Below, in pieces: positions 43,954 through 51,873 of a stretch of DNA of 64,000 nucleotides; within the stretch, counting starts at the first letter, position 1, and each line of letters starts with the position of its first letter. The stretch spans positions 622,209 to 686,208 of the forward strand of contig NZ_JH636435.1 in the NCBI RefSeq assembly GCF_000255655.1. The letters run 5' to 3'. The translations under genes were made by a program, and so were the position numbers. This DNA comes from Schlesneria paludicola DSM 18645 (lineage in GTDB: Bacteria > Planctomycetota > Planctomycetia > Planctomycetales > Planctomycetaceae). The notes beneath the pieces are model-generated. The model was given only the letters and a program-made list of their open reading frames with translations. It was not told where the DNA came from and searched no databases.

Positions 43954-43982
43954 TGCCGGTCGTTCCGCCACAACAACCGGCA
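43954..43982 (+). promoter_or_regulatory. Stem-loop after aldehyde dehydrogenase gene
   Basis: TGCCGGT (43954-43960), starting at the base after the stop codon, pairs perfectly with ACCGGCA (43976-43982) across a 15-nt loop. Confidence 0.5.
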
Positions 43983-44026
43983 GGTGAGACGAGAGTACGA
44001 GAACCACTTCAGGCCGATGACGCATC

Positions 44027-44281
44027 ATGCAACTGGCAAAAGTGATTGGACGAGCGACCTCAACGGTGAAACATCCGACGCTGAAAGGCTGGCGGATGCT
44101 GCTCGTACAACCACTGGGACCGAACGGTGTCCCGGACGGTGCGCCACAACTGGTAATTGATAACCAGGGCGGCGGAAGAGGCGACACAGTGATCATCTCA
44201 TCGGATGGCAAGACGGCGAAGGAAATGGTGGGGGCGGATACCACGCCAGCACGTTGGCACGTGTTGGGACTGGTCGATTGA
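44027..44281 (+). CDS. BMC-P vertex protein, second copy (short)
   Basis: 84 residues, the minimal size of EutN/CcmL. It begins MQLAKVIGRATSTVKHPTLKGWRMLLVQPL, then VIDNQGGGRGDTVIISSDGKTAKEM and HVLGLVD. It is one of three pentamer genes; different copies may form mixed or alternative vertices. Little space separates it from the next gene, suggesting translational coupling. Confidence 0.93.
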   Translation: MQLAKVIGRATSTVKHPTLKGWRMLLVQPLGPNGVPDGAPQLVIDNQGGGRGDTVIISSDGKTAKEMVGADTTPARWHVLGLVD

Positions 44282-44333
44282 AAGAATGCTCGATGTTCGG
44301 CGGCGGACATCGCAAAGACGAGTGGACGTGACA

Positions 44334-45149
44334 GTGAATCAGGCCTTAATCGACGAAATCGTGACGAACGTGCTGACGCAGCTTCAGCGCGGTTCCGTTC
44401 GTCGTGCGCCCGTCGAATCCAAGCCCGTCGTCGCTCCCTCCTCCTCATCCAATTCCGTCGCCCCTGTTTCGAGCGTTTCAACAGGCCTCTCGTCGCCAGT
44501 GCCTGTGCGAATGCCCTCCGCAAGTGTGCTCGCATCGACAACTGGCATTCCGGCCGTCGATGCGAAACCAGCGGCGGTTGAAGTGCTGGCTACAATCATT
44601 ACCGCAGATGTCCTGGAAAAATCCGTTCGCTCTGGACAGACTCTTCGTGTGGGACGCCGTTCCATCCTGACGCCTTCCGCTCGCGATTGGCTGAACTCGC
44701 GACGAATCGTCTGGTCGCGTCAGGATCGCAGTGCGGAAGCGGGAGCATCGGGTGCTGGACGAGTCAAGTGGCATGTCATCCTGCAGACGGTGACACCGAC
44801 GGTCAAAGCATTGCAAGACGGAATTCGCCGTTTGGCCGAAGGCTGGAAAATCGAGCTGGTCGGTCAGCCGCTGGAAGCAGCCACCATGGCGACAAGTCTG
44901 GTGAGTACTGCGGAATGCGACGGCGTCGTCATTTTCACGGAACAGGCGGAGCTGATCGCCTGTAAGGCGAATCGGCACGACCGTGTTCGCGCGGCCGTGA
45001 TCGACAATGCGAAGCAATGGGAACATGTGGTTCGAACACTGAGCGCGAACGTCGTCTGCATCAGTCCCATCGGAAAGAGCTTTATCGAACTGAGAAACCT
45101 GCTGCGAGACTGTGGCGGCACCAAGCCGCGTTCGCCTGCGGACATGTGA
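44334..45149 (+). CDS. Encapsulation-tagged protein with degenerate RpiB-like domain
   Basis: 271 residues from the GTG at 44334. Starts at 44322 (GTG) or 44286 (ATG, basic leader) are possible and no Shine-Dalgarno is decisive. Residues 1-20 (VNQALIDEIVTNVLTQLQRG) look like an encapsulation helix. A Ser/Pro/Val-rich linker of about 70 residues follows. A segment then reads ITADVLEKSVRSGQTLRVGRRSILTPSARDWLNSRRI, a motif I associate with other BMC proteins. The C-terminal ~110 residues (VKWHVILQT, GWKIELVGQPLEAATMATSLVSTAECDGVVIF, RVRAAVIDN, SANVVCISPIGKSFIELRNLL) follow the order of sugar-phosphate isomerase RpiB/LacAB, but the catalytic CGTG loop is replaced by TEQA. The product is probably cargo or a shell organiser. 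Confidence 0.75.
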   Translation: MNQALIDEIVTNVLTQLQRGSVRRAPVESKPVVAPSSSSNSVAPVSSVSTGLSSPVPVRMPSASVLASTTGIPAVDAKPAAVEVLATIITADVLEKSVRSGQTLRVGRRSILTPSARDWLNSRRIVWSRQDRSAEAGASGAGRVKWHVILQTVTPTVKALQDGIRRLAEGWKIELVGQPLEAATMATSLVSTAECDGVVIFTEQAELIACKANRHDRVRAAVIDNAKQWEHVVRTLSANVVCISPIGKSFIELRNLLRDCGGTKPRSPADM

Positions 45150-45194
45150 ACGGTGGTCCGACGACGTGGGAAACGACATAAGAAGATAAACCGA

Positions 45195-45476
45195 ATGCGA
45201 ATCGGCGAAGTGATCGGCAAGGTGACGTTATCCAAGTGCGACCCGATGGTTTCGGGTGGGACGTGGCTGGTCGTTGTGCCGCTGAGCGTCGCCGGATTGA
45301 AAGGGGATCCCGCGGGACGCGAAGAACCGATTGTCGTTTATGACGAACTAGGCGCGTCCCCTGGTGCGAAGATTGGATTCAGTGAGGGTGGTGAAGCAGC
45401 GAATCCATTCGCTCCGAATTACAAACCGCTCGATGCCTACAACGCCTGTATTTTAGACACGATTGAAGTCGATTGA
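45195..45476 (+). CDS. BMC-P vertex protein, third copy
   Basis: 93 residues from the ATG at 45195; the frame continues upstream as a basic leader of 14 residues that is probably not translated. It has the EutN/CcmL pattern MRIGEVIGKVTLSKCDPMVSGGTWLVVVPL, VVYDELGASPGAKIGFSEGGEAANPF, ACILDTIEVD. The segment GGEAANPFAPNYKPLDAYN replaces the usual short loop before the last strand. The TTG that might start the aldolase overlaps its stop, but a better ATG lies 33 nt on. Confidence 0.93.
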   Translation: MRIGEVIGKVTLSKCDPMVSGGTWLVVVPLSVAGLKGDPAGREEPIVVYDELGASPGAKIGFSEGGEAANPFAPNYKPLDAYNACILDTIEVD

Positions 45477-45508
45477 CCGACAAGTTGACGAACAAAGGAT
45501 CAGCCAAC

Positions 45509-46423
45509 ATGGCCAGCCAGTGGAATTCCGGAATCAACGACCGGAAGCTCAAAGAAGAAATCTGTGAAATCGGCCGCCGCGTTTACAACAAAGGTTTCGC
45601 CGCGGCGAACGACGGAAATATTTCGATCCGCGTGGGCGAGAACGAAGTTCTCTGTTCTCCGACGATGATTTGTAAGGGCTTCATGACGCCCGATGACATC
45701 TGTGCGGTCGACATGGAAGGCGTACAGATCGCCGGCAAGCGGAAGCGCACCAGCGAAGTTCTGTTGCATCTGGCAATCATGAAACATCGTCCCGATGTGA
45801 AGGCCGTGGTCCACTGCCACCCACCACATGCCACCGCCTTCGCCGTGGCTCGTGAGCCGATTCCTCAGTGCATCCTGCCTGAAATCGAAGTGTTCATGGG
45901 TGAAGTGCCGATTGCTCCCTACGAAACGCCGGGCGGACACGCCTTCGCCAATACGGTGGTTCCGTTCCTGGCTAACGGAACGAACACGATCATCCTGACG
46001 AACCACGGGACCGTGACATTCGGCAAGACCATTGAAGAAGCGTACTGGAAGACAGAAATTCTGGACGCGTACTGCCGAATCCTCCTGCTGTCGAAACAGC
46101 TTGGAAAGGTCACGTATCTGAATGAACGTGAATCGGTAGAGCTGCTCGACCTGAAGAAGAAGCTCGGGTTTGATGATCCACGATTCCACGTCGAAGATTG
46201 TGACCTGTGCGGCAACAGCGCGTTCCGCGACGGCTACAAAGAAAACAAGCTCGAGCCCGTCGCGTTCGAGCCACCACCCCAGTACGCCGGCTATCTCGAA
46301 CGACAGAAGAAGCCCGCCGCGGCTGCTCCGGCAACGCCCAAGCCAGCTGCTCCTGCGGACGTGGACATGGACACGTTGGTAAAACTGATTACCGAACAAG
46401 TCATCGCAGCCATGGCGAAGTAA
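45509..46423 (+). CDS. Class II aldolase, microcompartment type (fuculose/rhamnulose-phosphate)
   Basis: 304 residues from the ATG at 45509, with AAAGGA 9 nt upstream. Class II aldolase/adducin family: zinc ligands His102, His104 (HCHPPH) and His166 (LTNHGTV), and the acidic catalytic residue in LPEIEVFMG. It cleaves fuculose-1-P or rhamnulose-1-P to lactaldehyde and DHAP. Past residue 220 the protein departs from plain FucA: a Cys pair (CDLCGNSAFRDGY), an Ala/Pro linker, and a final amphipathic helix (DVDMDTLVKLITEQVIAAMA) that fits an encapsulation peptide. This matches the aldolase of the described planctomycete BMC (pvmN in Planctopirus limnophila, from memory). Confidence 0.94.
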   Translation: MASQWNSGINDRKLKEEICEIGRRVYNKGFAAANDGNISIRVGENEVLCSPTMICKGFMTPDDICAVDMEGVQIAGKRKRTSEVLLHLAIMKHRPDVKAVVHCHPPHATAFAVAREPIPQCILPEIEVFMGEVPIAPYETPGGHAFANTVVPFLANGTNTIILTNHGTVTFGKTIEEAYWKTEILDAYCRILLLSKQLGKVTYLNERESVELLDLKKKLGFDDPRFHVEDCDLCGNSAFRDGYKENKLEPVAFEPPPQYAGYLERQKKPAAAAPATPKPAAPADVDMDTLVKLITEQVIAAMAK

Positions 46424-46507
46424 ACGACAACGGTCGACTGGGCCTGATGAGTGAGCGGGGGCGACCCCGGGAAGCTCGAAAACGTCATGAGATTCACGGT
46501 CCTGAGG

Positions 46508-46534
46508 TGCCTGCCCCTCATTGGTGAACAGGCA
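46508..46534 (+). promoter_or_regulatory. Stem-loop between aldolase and dehydrogenase genes
   Basis: TGCCTG (46508-46513) and CAGGCA (46529-46534) pair across a 15-nt loop. A separate GGGG-CGA-CCCC mini-hairpin lies about 30 bp earlier (near 46477). Confidence 0.45.
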
Positions 46535-46569
46535 GTCAAGGCGAGTCCGCATTCACGAGAGAGTTGAAC

Positions 46570-47493
46570 ATGAAAGTCAGTATTATCGGCGGTGGCGGTC
46601 TGGTGGGTTCATGCGCGGGATTCGCCTTGCAAGCCGGCAAAATTGTGCGGCACATTCATCTAGTCGACGTGAATCAAGATGCGTGCGAAGGTCAGGCACT
46701 CGACCTGCTGCATGGCGCCAGCATTCTCGCCGATCAAAAGATTACGTCCGGCGACATGAAATCGTGCTCGGACAGTGACTGCGTCGTGATCACCGCCGGT
46801 CTGCGCCGCAAGCCAGACGAAAGTCGCCTGGATCTGATTAACCGGAACGTGGTCCTATTTCGTGGAATTCTGACCGAACTGAAGTCCAGCGGCCTGAAGA
46901 AAGACGCCATCGTCTTTGTCGTTTCGAATCCGGTCGATGTTTTGACCTACTTGGCGATTAAAGAACTGGGCTTGCCGGCGTCGCAAGTCATCGGCCTGGG
47001 CACGGTACTCGACACAACTCGTCTACGCAGCATGCTGGCACAACGACTGGATGTTCCACCGACCCAAGTCGACGTCACGATTTACGGCGAGCATGGCGAT
47101 AGCATGGTTCCAATCTGGTCGGCCGCACAAATTGCGGGCCTGCCCCTGGACAAGTATCCCGGCGTGAATTCGCAGTTGATCGCTGAAGTAGAAAAGAAGA
47201 CGCGCGGCAGCGGTGCGGAAGTGATCAAGAAGAAAGGCGGAGCTGGATTTGCTGTTGGTGTCTCGATTGCGGACGTCGTCCATGCCATCGCGCTCGACCA
47301 ACGACGGATCCTTCCTGTATCATCCCTGCAGTCGGGAGCGTTTGGCCTGCGGGACGTGGCCATCTCGGTCCCGACAGTCGTTGGTCGGAAAGGAGTCTTG
47401 GGCGTGATCGAAGTCGATCTTTGGCCCAAGGAAAAGATGGCTCTCCAGAAATCCGGCAGCGTCTTGCGAGAAACCATCGAAAAAGTCCTGTAA
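46570..47493 (+). CDS. Lactate/malate dehydrogenase family protein of the microcompartment
   Basis: 307 residues from the ATG at 46570 with GAGAGAG upstream; a TTG at 46564 adds two residues. NAD-binding loop GGGGLVGS, substrate loop GLRRKPDESR, catalytic Asp148 and Arg151 (LDTTRLR) and His175 (GEHGDS) are complete. Position 102-equivalent is Arg rather than Gln, which in the family favours malate or oxaloacetate over lactate. In the microcompartment it would reoxidise NADH produced by the aldehyde dehydrogenase or act on lactaldehyde-derived products. No encapsulation peptide is obvious, so it may be cytosolic or bound otherwise. Confidence 0.92.
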   Translation: MKVSIIGGGGLVGSCAGFALQAGKIVRHIHLVDVNQDACEGQALDLLHGASILADQKITSGDMKSCSDSDCVVITAGLRRKPDESRLDLINRNVVLFRGILTELKSSGLKKDAIVFVVSNPVDVLTYLAIKELGLPASQVIGLGTVLDTTRLRSMLAQRLDVPPTQVDVTIYGEHGDSMVPIWSAAQIAGLPLDKYPGVNSQLIAEVEKKTRGSGAEVIKKKGGAGFAVGVSIADVVHAIALDQRRILPVSSLQSGAFGLRDVAISVPTVVGRKGVLGVIEVDLWPKEKMALQKSGSVLRETIEKVL

Positions 47494-47499
47494 AGGCAA

Positions 47500-48585
47500 A
47501 TGCCCGTGGCCTTGTTTCGCAGCTTCCGCCGTTATCGCAAGGCCATCGGGCGCGACGAACAGATCGTGATCTATCCGTCGTTCGCATCGCGGACGGCGGA
47601 TGACCGCGGTTGGTCACTGGTCGTTCAAGGCTGCGTGTTTGATCCGCGTATTCCCTGGCTGCGCCGAACGCCCGTCATGGGACTGATCAAGCGGGCGATG
47701 CGCATCGATCGCGCCGCCGATGAGTATTTCCGTCAGCGGATGCGACAGTTTCTGATGTCGGGCCTGAAAGGCCGCGCCGTTGCAGTACGCGTTGCCGACC
47801 GCGAGTTTCAGGTTGCAGAATCGGACTACATGGGGCTGTTTCGCGGCACCATCGAATTGTCCGACAGCATCGCGAGCGAGTATGCCATGCCACTCGAAAA
47901 CGGGGGGCGGTGGATCGACTGCCATGCGGTGCTTGGTGCGAGCGACACGCGCGAGTTCCGTGGTCCAATCCAGTTGGTAGAACCGACGGGCGTGTCGATC
48001 ATTTCCGATGTCGACGACACGATCAAACACAGCAATGTCGGTAACCGGCGCGACCTGTTTCGAAACACGTTCACACGCACGTTCGTTCCGGTCCTCGGTA
48101 TGCCGGAACTGTATCGCGACTGTGCGGTCGCGGGAACGGCATTTCACTTTGTCTCGGGCAGTCCTTGGCAGCTCTACGAGCCGATTCATGATTTCTGTCG
48201 AGCCGAAGGATATCCGTTCGGTTCCTTTCATCTGAAGCGTTTTCGGTTCCGCGAGGCTGCTCGCAAGTTGCGCATGTCGCCACAAAAGGCGCACAAGCGA
48301 GCCGCGATTGAACCGATCCTCGCCGCCTTCCCCAATCGGCGGTTCGTCTTAATCGGCGATTCGGGCGAGCAAGACCCCGAGATCTACGGTCATCTGACGC
48401 GCGAGTTTCCCGGTCAGGTCATCGGGATTTTCATTCGCGCCATCCGTGGTGAAACACGCAATTCCGAACGGATTTTAAAAGCGTTCGACGGAATTCCTCC
48501 CGAACGTTGGACGCTCTACACGGACCCGACGGACATTCGTTCCCAAGTCGCCTCCCTCGTTGCCCGCGACGCCGCCCAAGCGTAG
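47500..48585 (+). CDS. App1-type HAD phosphatase (DUF2183)
   Basis: 361 residues, starting 6 nt after the dehydrogenase stop. The C-terminal half has HAD motifs: DVDDT at 170-174 (Asp170 nucleophile, Asp172 acid), VSGSPWQL, KRAAIEPIL and LIGDSGEQDPEIY. This is the catalytic part of the yeast App1 phosphatidate phosphatase family, whose bacterial members are poorly understood. The N-terminal ~150 residues are a beta-rich domain (QIVIYPSFASRTADDRGWSLVVQGCV). No signal peptide is seen. Its tight spacing suggests co-transcription with the microcompartment genes, but it is not a known component. Confidence 0.88.
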   Translation: MPVALFRSFRRYRKAIGRDEQIVIYPSFASRTADDRGWSLVVQGCVFDPRIPWLRRTPVMGLIKRAMRIDRAADEYFRQRMRQFLMSGLKGRAVAVRVADREFQVAESDYMGLFRGTIELSDSIASEYAMPLENGGRWIDCHAVLGASDTREFRGPIQLVEPTGVSIISDVDDTIKHSNVGNRRDLFRNTFTRTFVPVLGMPELYRDCAVAGTAFHFVSGSPWQLYEPIHDFCRAEGYPFGSFHLKRFRFREAARKLRMSPQKAHKRAAIEPILAAFPNRRFVLIGDSGEQDPEIYGHLTREFPGQVIGIFIRAIRGETRNSERILKAFDGIPPERWTLYTDPTDIRSQVASLVARDAAQA

Positions 48586-48607
48586 TCCCCCCGCCACTGA
48601 GACCTGG

Positions 48608-48731
48608 ATTCAGCCTCTTCTCAGTGTCACCGTGCCTCTGTGTCTCCCCTCCCCCCACTAGACCCACATGGACGTTTCGCGTCCTTCGGGCGCACATTGG
48701 TAATGCGGGAGACACAGAGAGGAGGCTGAAT
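48608..48731. repeat. Palindromic element, family B
   Basis: Outer arms ATTCAGCCTCTTCTC and GAGAGGAGGCTGAAT pair with one mismatch. Inner arms CCTCTGTGTCTCCC and GGGAGACACAGAGAGG also pair. The unit of about 124 bp begins 23 bp after the App1-type gene and could act as transcript end. Related sequence in the opposite orientation lies at 37705-37812. Confidence 0.7.
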
Positions 48732-48825
48732 GGAAACGAGGTTACGATACCGATAGCATTTTCGCAGCTCGTAACGAAGAAGCATGGTGGCTCTGCTTGT
48801 CCTGTCGCTTAAGGAATTCTGCGAA

Positions 48826-51525
48826 ATGAAATTCACTCGGATTGCGGTCCTTCTGACGATGTCTGTTTCCTGCCTACTCAGCGAGGTCTCGCATTCGCAA
48901 GAGCCAGCAATCGAAGTCTCGAACGATCGTGTTGGGCGCACCCGCGAAGACGCGATTGTCACGCCCGTCAATCAGTTGCTGACTCCGTACGGCAAGCAGG
49001 TGGAACTGGCGGGGCTCAGGCCCCAGGCGCTCGCCTTGTCGCCGGACGGGCGGATCTTGGTGACATCCGGCAAGACGAGCGAATTGATTGTCCTCGCGCC
49101 GGAAACGGGCGAGATTCTTCAACGGGTTGCGTTTCCGAATGATGCACAAGTCGAGCCCGCCGTCCCTGATGAAGCGTCGCAGAACATCCTCGCGCCGGAC
49201 AAAAAAGCCCTTGTCAGCTTCACCGGCTTAATCTTCTCGCCCGATGGGAAGTGGATTTACCTCAGTAACGTCAATGGCTCCATCAAGGTCTTTGCCGTCA
49301 CGGACGGCGGCGAGGTTCGACCATCGCATGCGTTCCCTTTGCCTCACGCAAATGCACCGCGGAGAAAGCCCGAGATCCCTAGCGGGCTGGCGGTGACGCC
49401 TGATGGACACAAGTTGTATGTCTGCGGCAATTTGTCGAATCAACTTCATGAACTAGACATCGCGACTGGAAAGACGCTTCGCAGCTTCGATGTCGGGGCC
49501 GCGCCGTATGATGTTGTGCTTGTTGAAGACAAAGCCGTTGTGAGTAACTGGGCGGGGCGTCGCCCAGGCGCCGACGATGTCCGCGGTCCAGCCGGGCGTG
49601 GAACGGAAGTACGGGTTGATCCCGTCCGGCATATCGCGAGTGAAGGTTCGGTCAGCATCGTCTCACTCGAGGGGGAAAAGCCGGTGGTCGAACTCCTCGT
49701 GGGATTGCATGCCAGCGGATTGGCAGTCTCGCCCGACAAACAGTTTGTGGTCTGCGCGAATGCGGCGAGCGACTACTTGAGCATCATCGATGTCGAAAAA
49801 GAGAAGGTCATCGACACGATCTGGATGAAAGCCAAGCCGTCGGACATTTTTGGTGCGTCGCCGAATGCCATCGCCTTTCATCCTTCCGGTGAACGATTAT
49901 ACGTCGCGAATGGGACTCAGAATGCAATCGCGGTCGTGCATTTTGAACCCGAAGACAAGGGTGAGTCACACCTGACAGGTTTAATCCCTGCTGGGTGGTT
50001 TCCAGGTGCCGTCGTCTTCGATGCCGGGCGGAATGCCATTTATTCCGCGAACATCAAGGGGCTGCCCATGGCTCCGAAGAAGCAGGCGAATGGCGTGGAA
50101 GGATACAACTCGCACCACTATCACGGCTCCGTTTCCCTCATGCCGCTTCCCGATGACGAAACGCTTGCGAAACTTTCAGAACGCGCCGCCAAGAACCTCC
50201 GCCGTGCCGCAATCGCTCAAGCGGCATTGCCACCGCGCCCGAACCAACCGTCGCGCGCGATTCCGGAACGCATCGGCGAGCCCAGTCTCATCAAACATGT
50301 GGTGTATGTGATCAAAGAAAATCGCACATACGACCAGGTGTTCGGAGCATTGCCGCAGGGGACCGGTAAAGCGGAGCTCTGTATTTTTGGAGCGGATATC
50401 ACGCCCAATCAACACAAGATGGTCGATGAGTTTGTTCTGCTCGACAACACCTATTGCTCGGGAATCCTGAGCGCCGACGGACACCAGTGGAGTACGACGG
50501 CCTTCAGTACGGATTACATGGAAAAAAGTTTTGCCGGGTTTCCACGCAGCTATCCCGATGGAATGGGAACCGATGAAGCGGATGCAATCGCGTATTCGCC
50601 TGCCGGATTCCTGTGGGACAACGTGATGGCGCACGGTAAGACGATTCGGAACTTTGGTGAGTTCATGGAGCCCACGTGTCGCTGGGCCGATCCGCAAAAG
50701 AAGGGCGAGCCCGACTATCTGGCGTGTTACCGCACTTGGAAAGGGCTGTCGAACGAAGTCATTTTCAGCTGCAGCCCATCGATCGAATCGATTCGCCCCA
50801 TTTCATCACAGACATACGTCGGCTGGAACATGTCGGTGCCCGATCAACATCGAGCGGACGAGTTTCTACGCGAGCTGAAGGATTTCGAAGCCAAAGGCGA
50901 ATTTCCCAGCCTCGTGATTGTGTGTCTTCCAAACGATCATACAAGTGGAACCAAGCCCGGCACACCCACACCAGCCTCGTGCATGGCCGACAATGATCTC
51001 GCGTTCGGCCGGATCGTAGAAGGACTCAGTCGCTCGAAGTTCTGGAATGACATGGCGATTTTTGCGATTGAGGATGATCCACAAGCGGGCTGGGACCATA
51101 TCAGCGGGTATCGTACCACCGCCTATTGCATCAGTCCTTATGTGAAACGGCGGCAGGTCGTCAGCACCCAGTACAACACGACTAGCTACCTGCGAACGAT
51201 GGAACAAATCCTTGGTTTGCCACCAATGAATCAGTTCGACGCCAGTGCGACACCGATGTTTGACTGTTTCACCGATCAACCCGACTTCACGCCATTTACC
51301 GCGGTCGCAAACAATGTCCCGCTCGACCAGATGAATCCCGACCCGAAGGCGATCCTCGATCCGATTCTGCGTGAAGACGCCATCATGTCAGCGACTTTCA
51401 ATTTTGCGGAAATTGATAAGGCTCCAGAAGACGCATTGAATCGAATTCTGTGGCGCTCACAACGAGGAAGCCAGCAGCCGTATCCAGAATGGGCCATTAC
51501 TGTGGTTGAGGACGATGATGATTGA
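48826..51525 (+). CDS. YncE-like beta-propeller fused to phosphoesterase
   Basis: 899 residues from the ATG at 48826 with AAGGAA 8 nt upstream; an upstream ATG at 48784 would precede the signal peptide. Signal peptide (IAVLLTMSVSCLLSEVSHS). Residues about 50-430 form a YncE-type seven-bladed propeller (LALSPDGRILVTSGKTSEL, VTPDGHKLYVCGNLSNQL, AVSPDKQFVVCANAASDYLSIID). Residues about 480-890 are a type-C phosphoesterase of the alkaline-phosphatase superfamily (HVVYVIKENRTYDQVFG, DNTYCSGILSADGHQWST, CLPNDHTSGTKPG, FAIEDDPQAGWDHISGYRT). It is predicted to be periplasmic or extracellular and to hydrolyse phosphate esters or phospholipids. Confidence 0.92.
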   Translation: MKFTRIAVLLTMSVSCLLSEVSHSQEPAIEVSNDRVGRTREDAIVTPVNQLLTPYGKQVELAGLRPQALALSPDGRILVTSGKTSELIVLAPETGEILQRVAFPNDAQVEPAVPDEASQNILAPDKKALVSFTGLIFSPDGKWIYLSNVNGSIKVFAVTDGGEVRPSHAFPLPHANAPRRKPEIPSGLAVTPDGHKLYVCGNLSNQLHELDIATGKTLRSFDVGAAPYDVVLVEDKAVVSNWAGRRPGADDVRGPAGRGTEVRVDPVRHIASEGSVSIVSLEGEKPVVELLVGLHASGLAVSPDKQFVVCANAASDYLSIIDVEKEKVIDTIWMKAKPSDIFGASPNAIAFHPSGERLYVANGTQNAIAVVHFEPEDKGESHLTGLIPAGWFPGAVVFDAGRNAIYSANIKGLPMAPKKQANGVEGYNSHHYHGSVSLMPLPDDETLAKLSERAAKNLRRAAIAQAALPPRPNQPSRAIPERIGEPSLIKHVVYVIKENRTYDQVFGALPQGTGKAELCIFGADITPNQHKMVDEFVLLDNTYCSGILSADGHQWSTTAFSTDYMEKSFAGFPRSYPDGMGTDEADAIAYSPAGFLWDNVMAHGKTIRNFGEFMEPTCRWADPQKKGEPDYLACYRTWKGLSNEVIFSCSPSIESIRPISSQTYVGWNMSVPDQHRADEFLRELKDFEAKGEFPSLVIVCLPNDHTSGTKPGTPTPASCMADNDLAFGRIVEGLSRSKFWNDMAIFAIEDDPQAGWDHISGYRTTAYCISPYVKRRQVVSTQYNTTSYLRTMEQILGLPPMNQFDASATPMFDCFTDQPDFTPFTAVANNVPLDQMNPDPKAILDPILREDAIMSATFNFAEIDKAPEDALNRILWRSQRGSQQPYPEWAITVVEDDDD

Positions 51526-51873
51526 ACGCGGTGGAGTTGGATGATTCACCGCCAGTTGGACGAATCCCGGTGTCGTGAATCCATTGCGATCGATGTGCAG
51601 ACGGCGAATCGACGCGATTCCACGCCAAAAAAATAAATGGCGAAAGCGAGACGAGCGGCGTAACATCTATCGTTGATGGGGTTATCTTTTCCTGTGTTCT
51701 GCGAGAACGCCTCTCATTGGTCGGTTTTAGGCCGGTCGGCATCGCGATTGCTATTCTTTCTTGTGCTCATCGGCAAACCGCTGGCGTTGTCAACGGCCAC
51801 CGGACGCCGCATTTAGTTTCCAGACACGGCGGGACACTGGTCGAGCGCGTGTCGATTTCAGGAAGGGTGCACC
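51526..51873. other. Intergenic region before universal stress gene
   Basis: About 350 bp upstream of the stress-protein gene. No ORF or RNA gene is convincing. A GGAAGG ribosome site lies just before the next ATG, and TATTCT near 51751 is a weak -10 candidate. Confidence 0.4.

Noticed and set aside
46570-47493. Assignment as true lactate dehydrogenase
   Set aside because: The position that separates lactate from malate enzymes is Arg in a malate-type context (LRRKPDESR), so I kept the broader family name.
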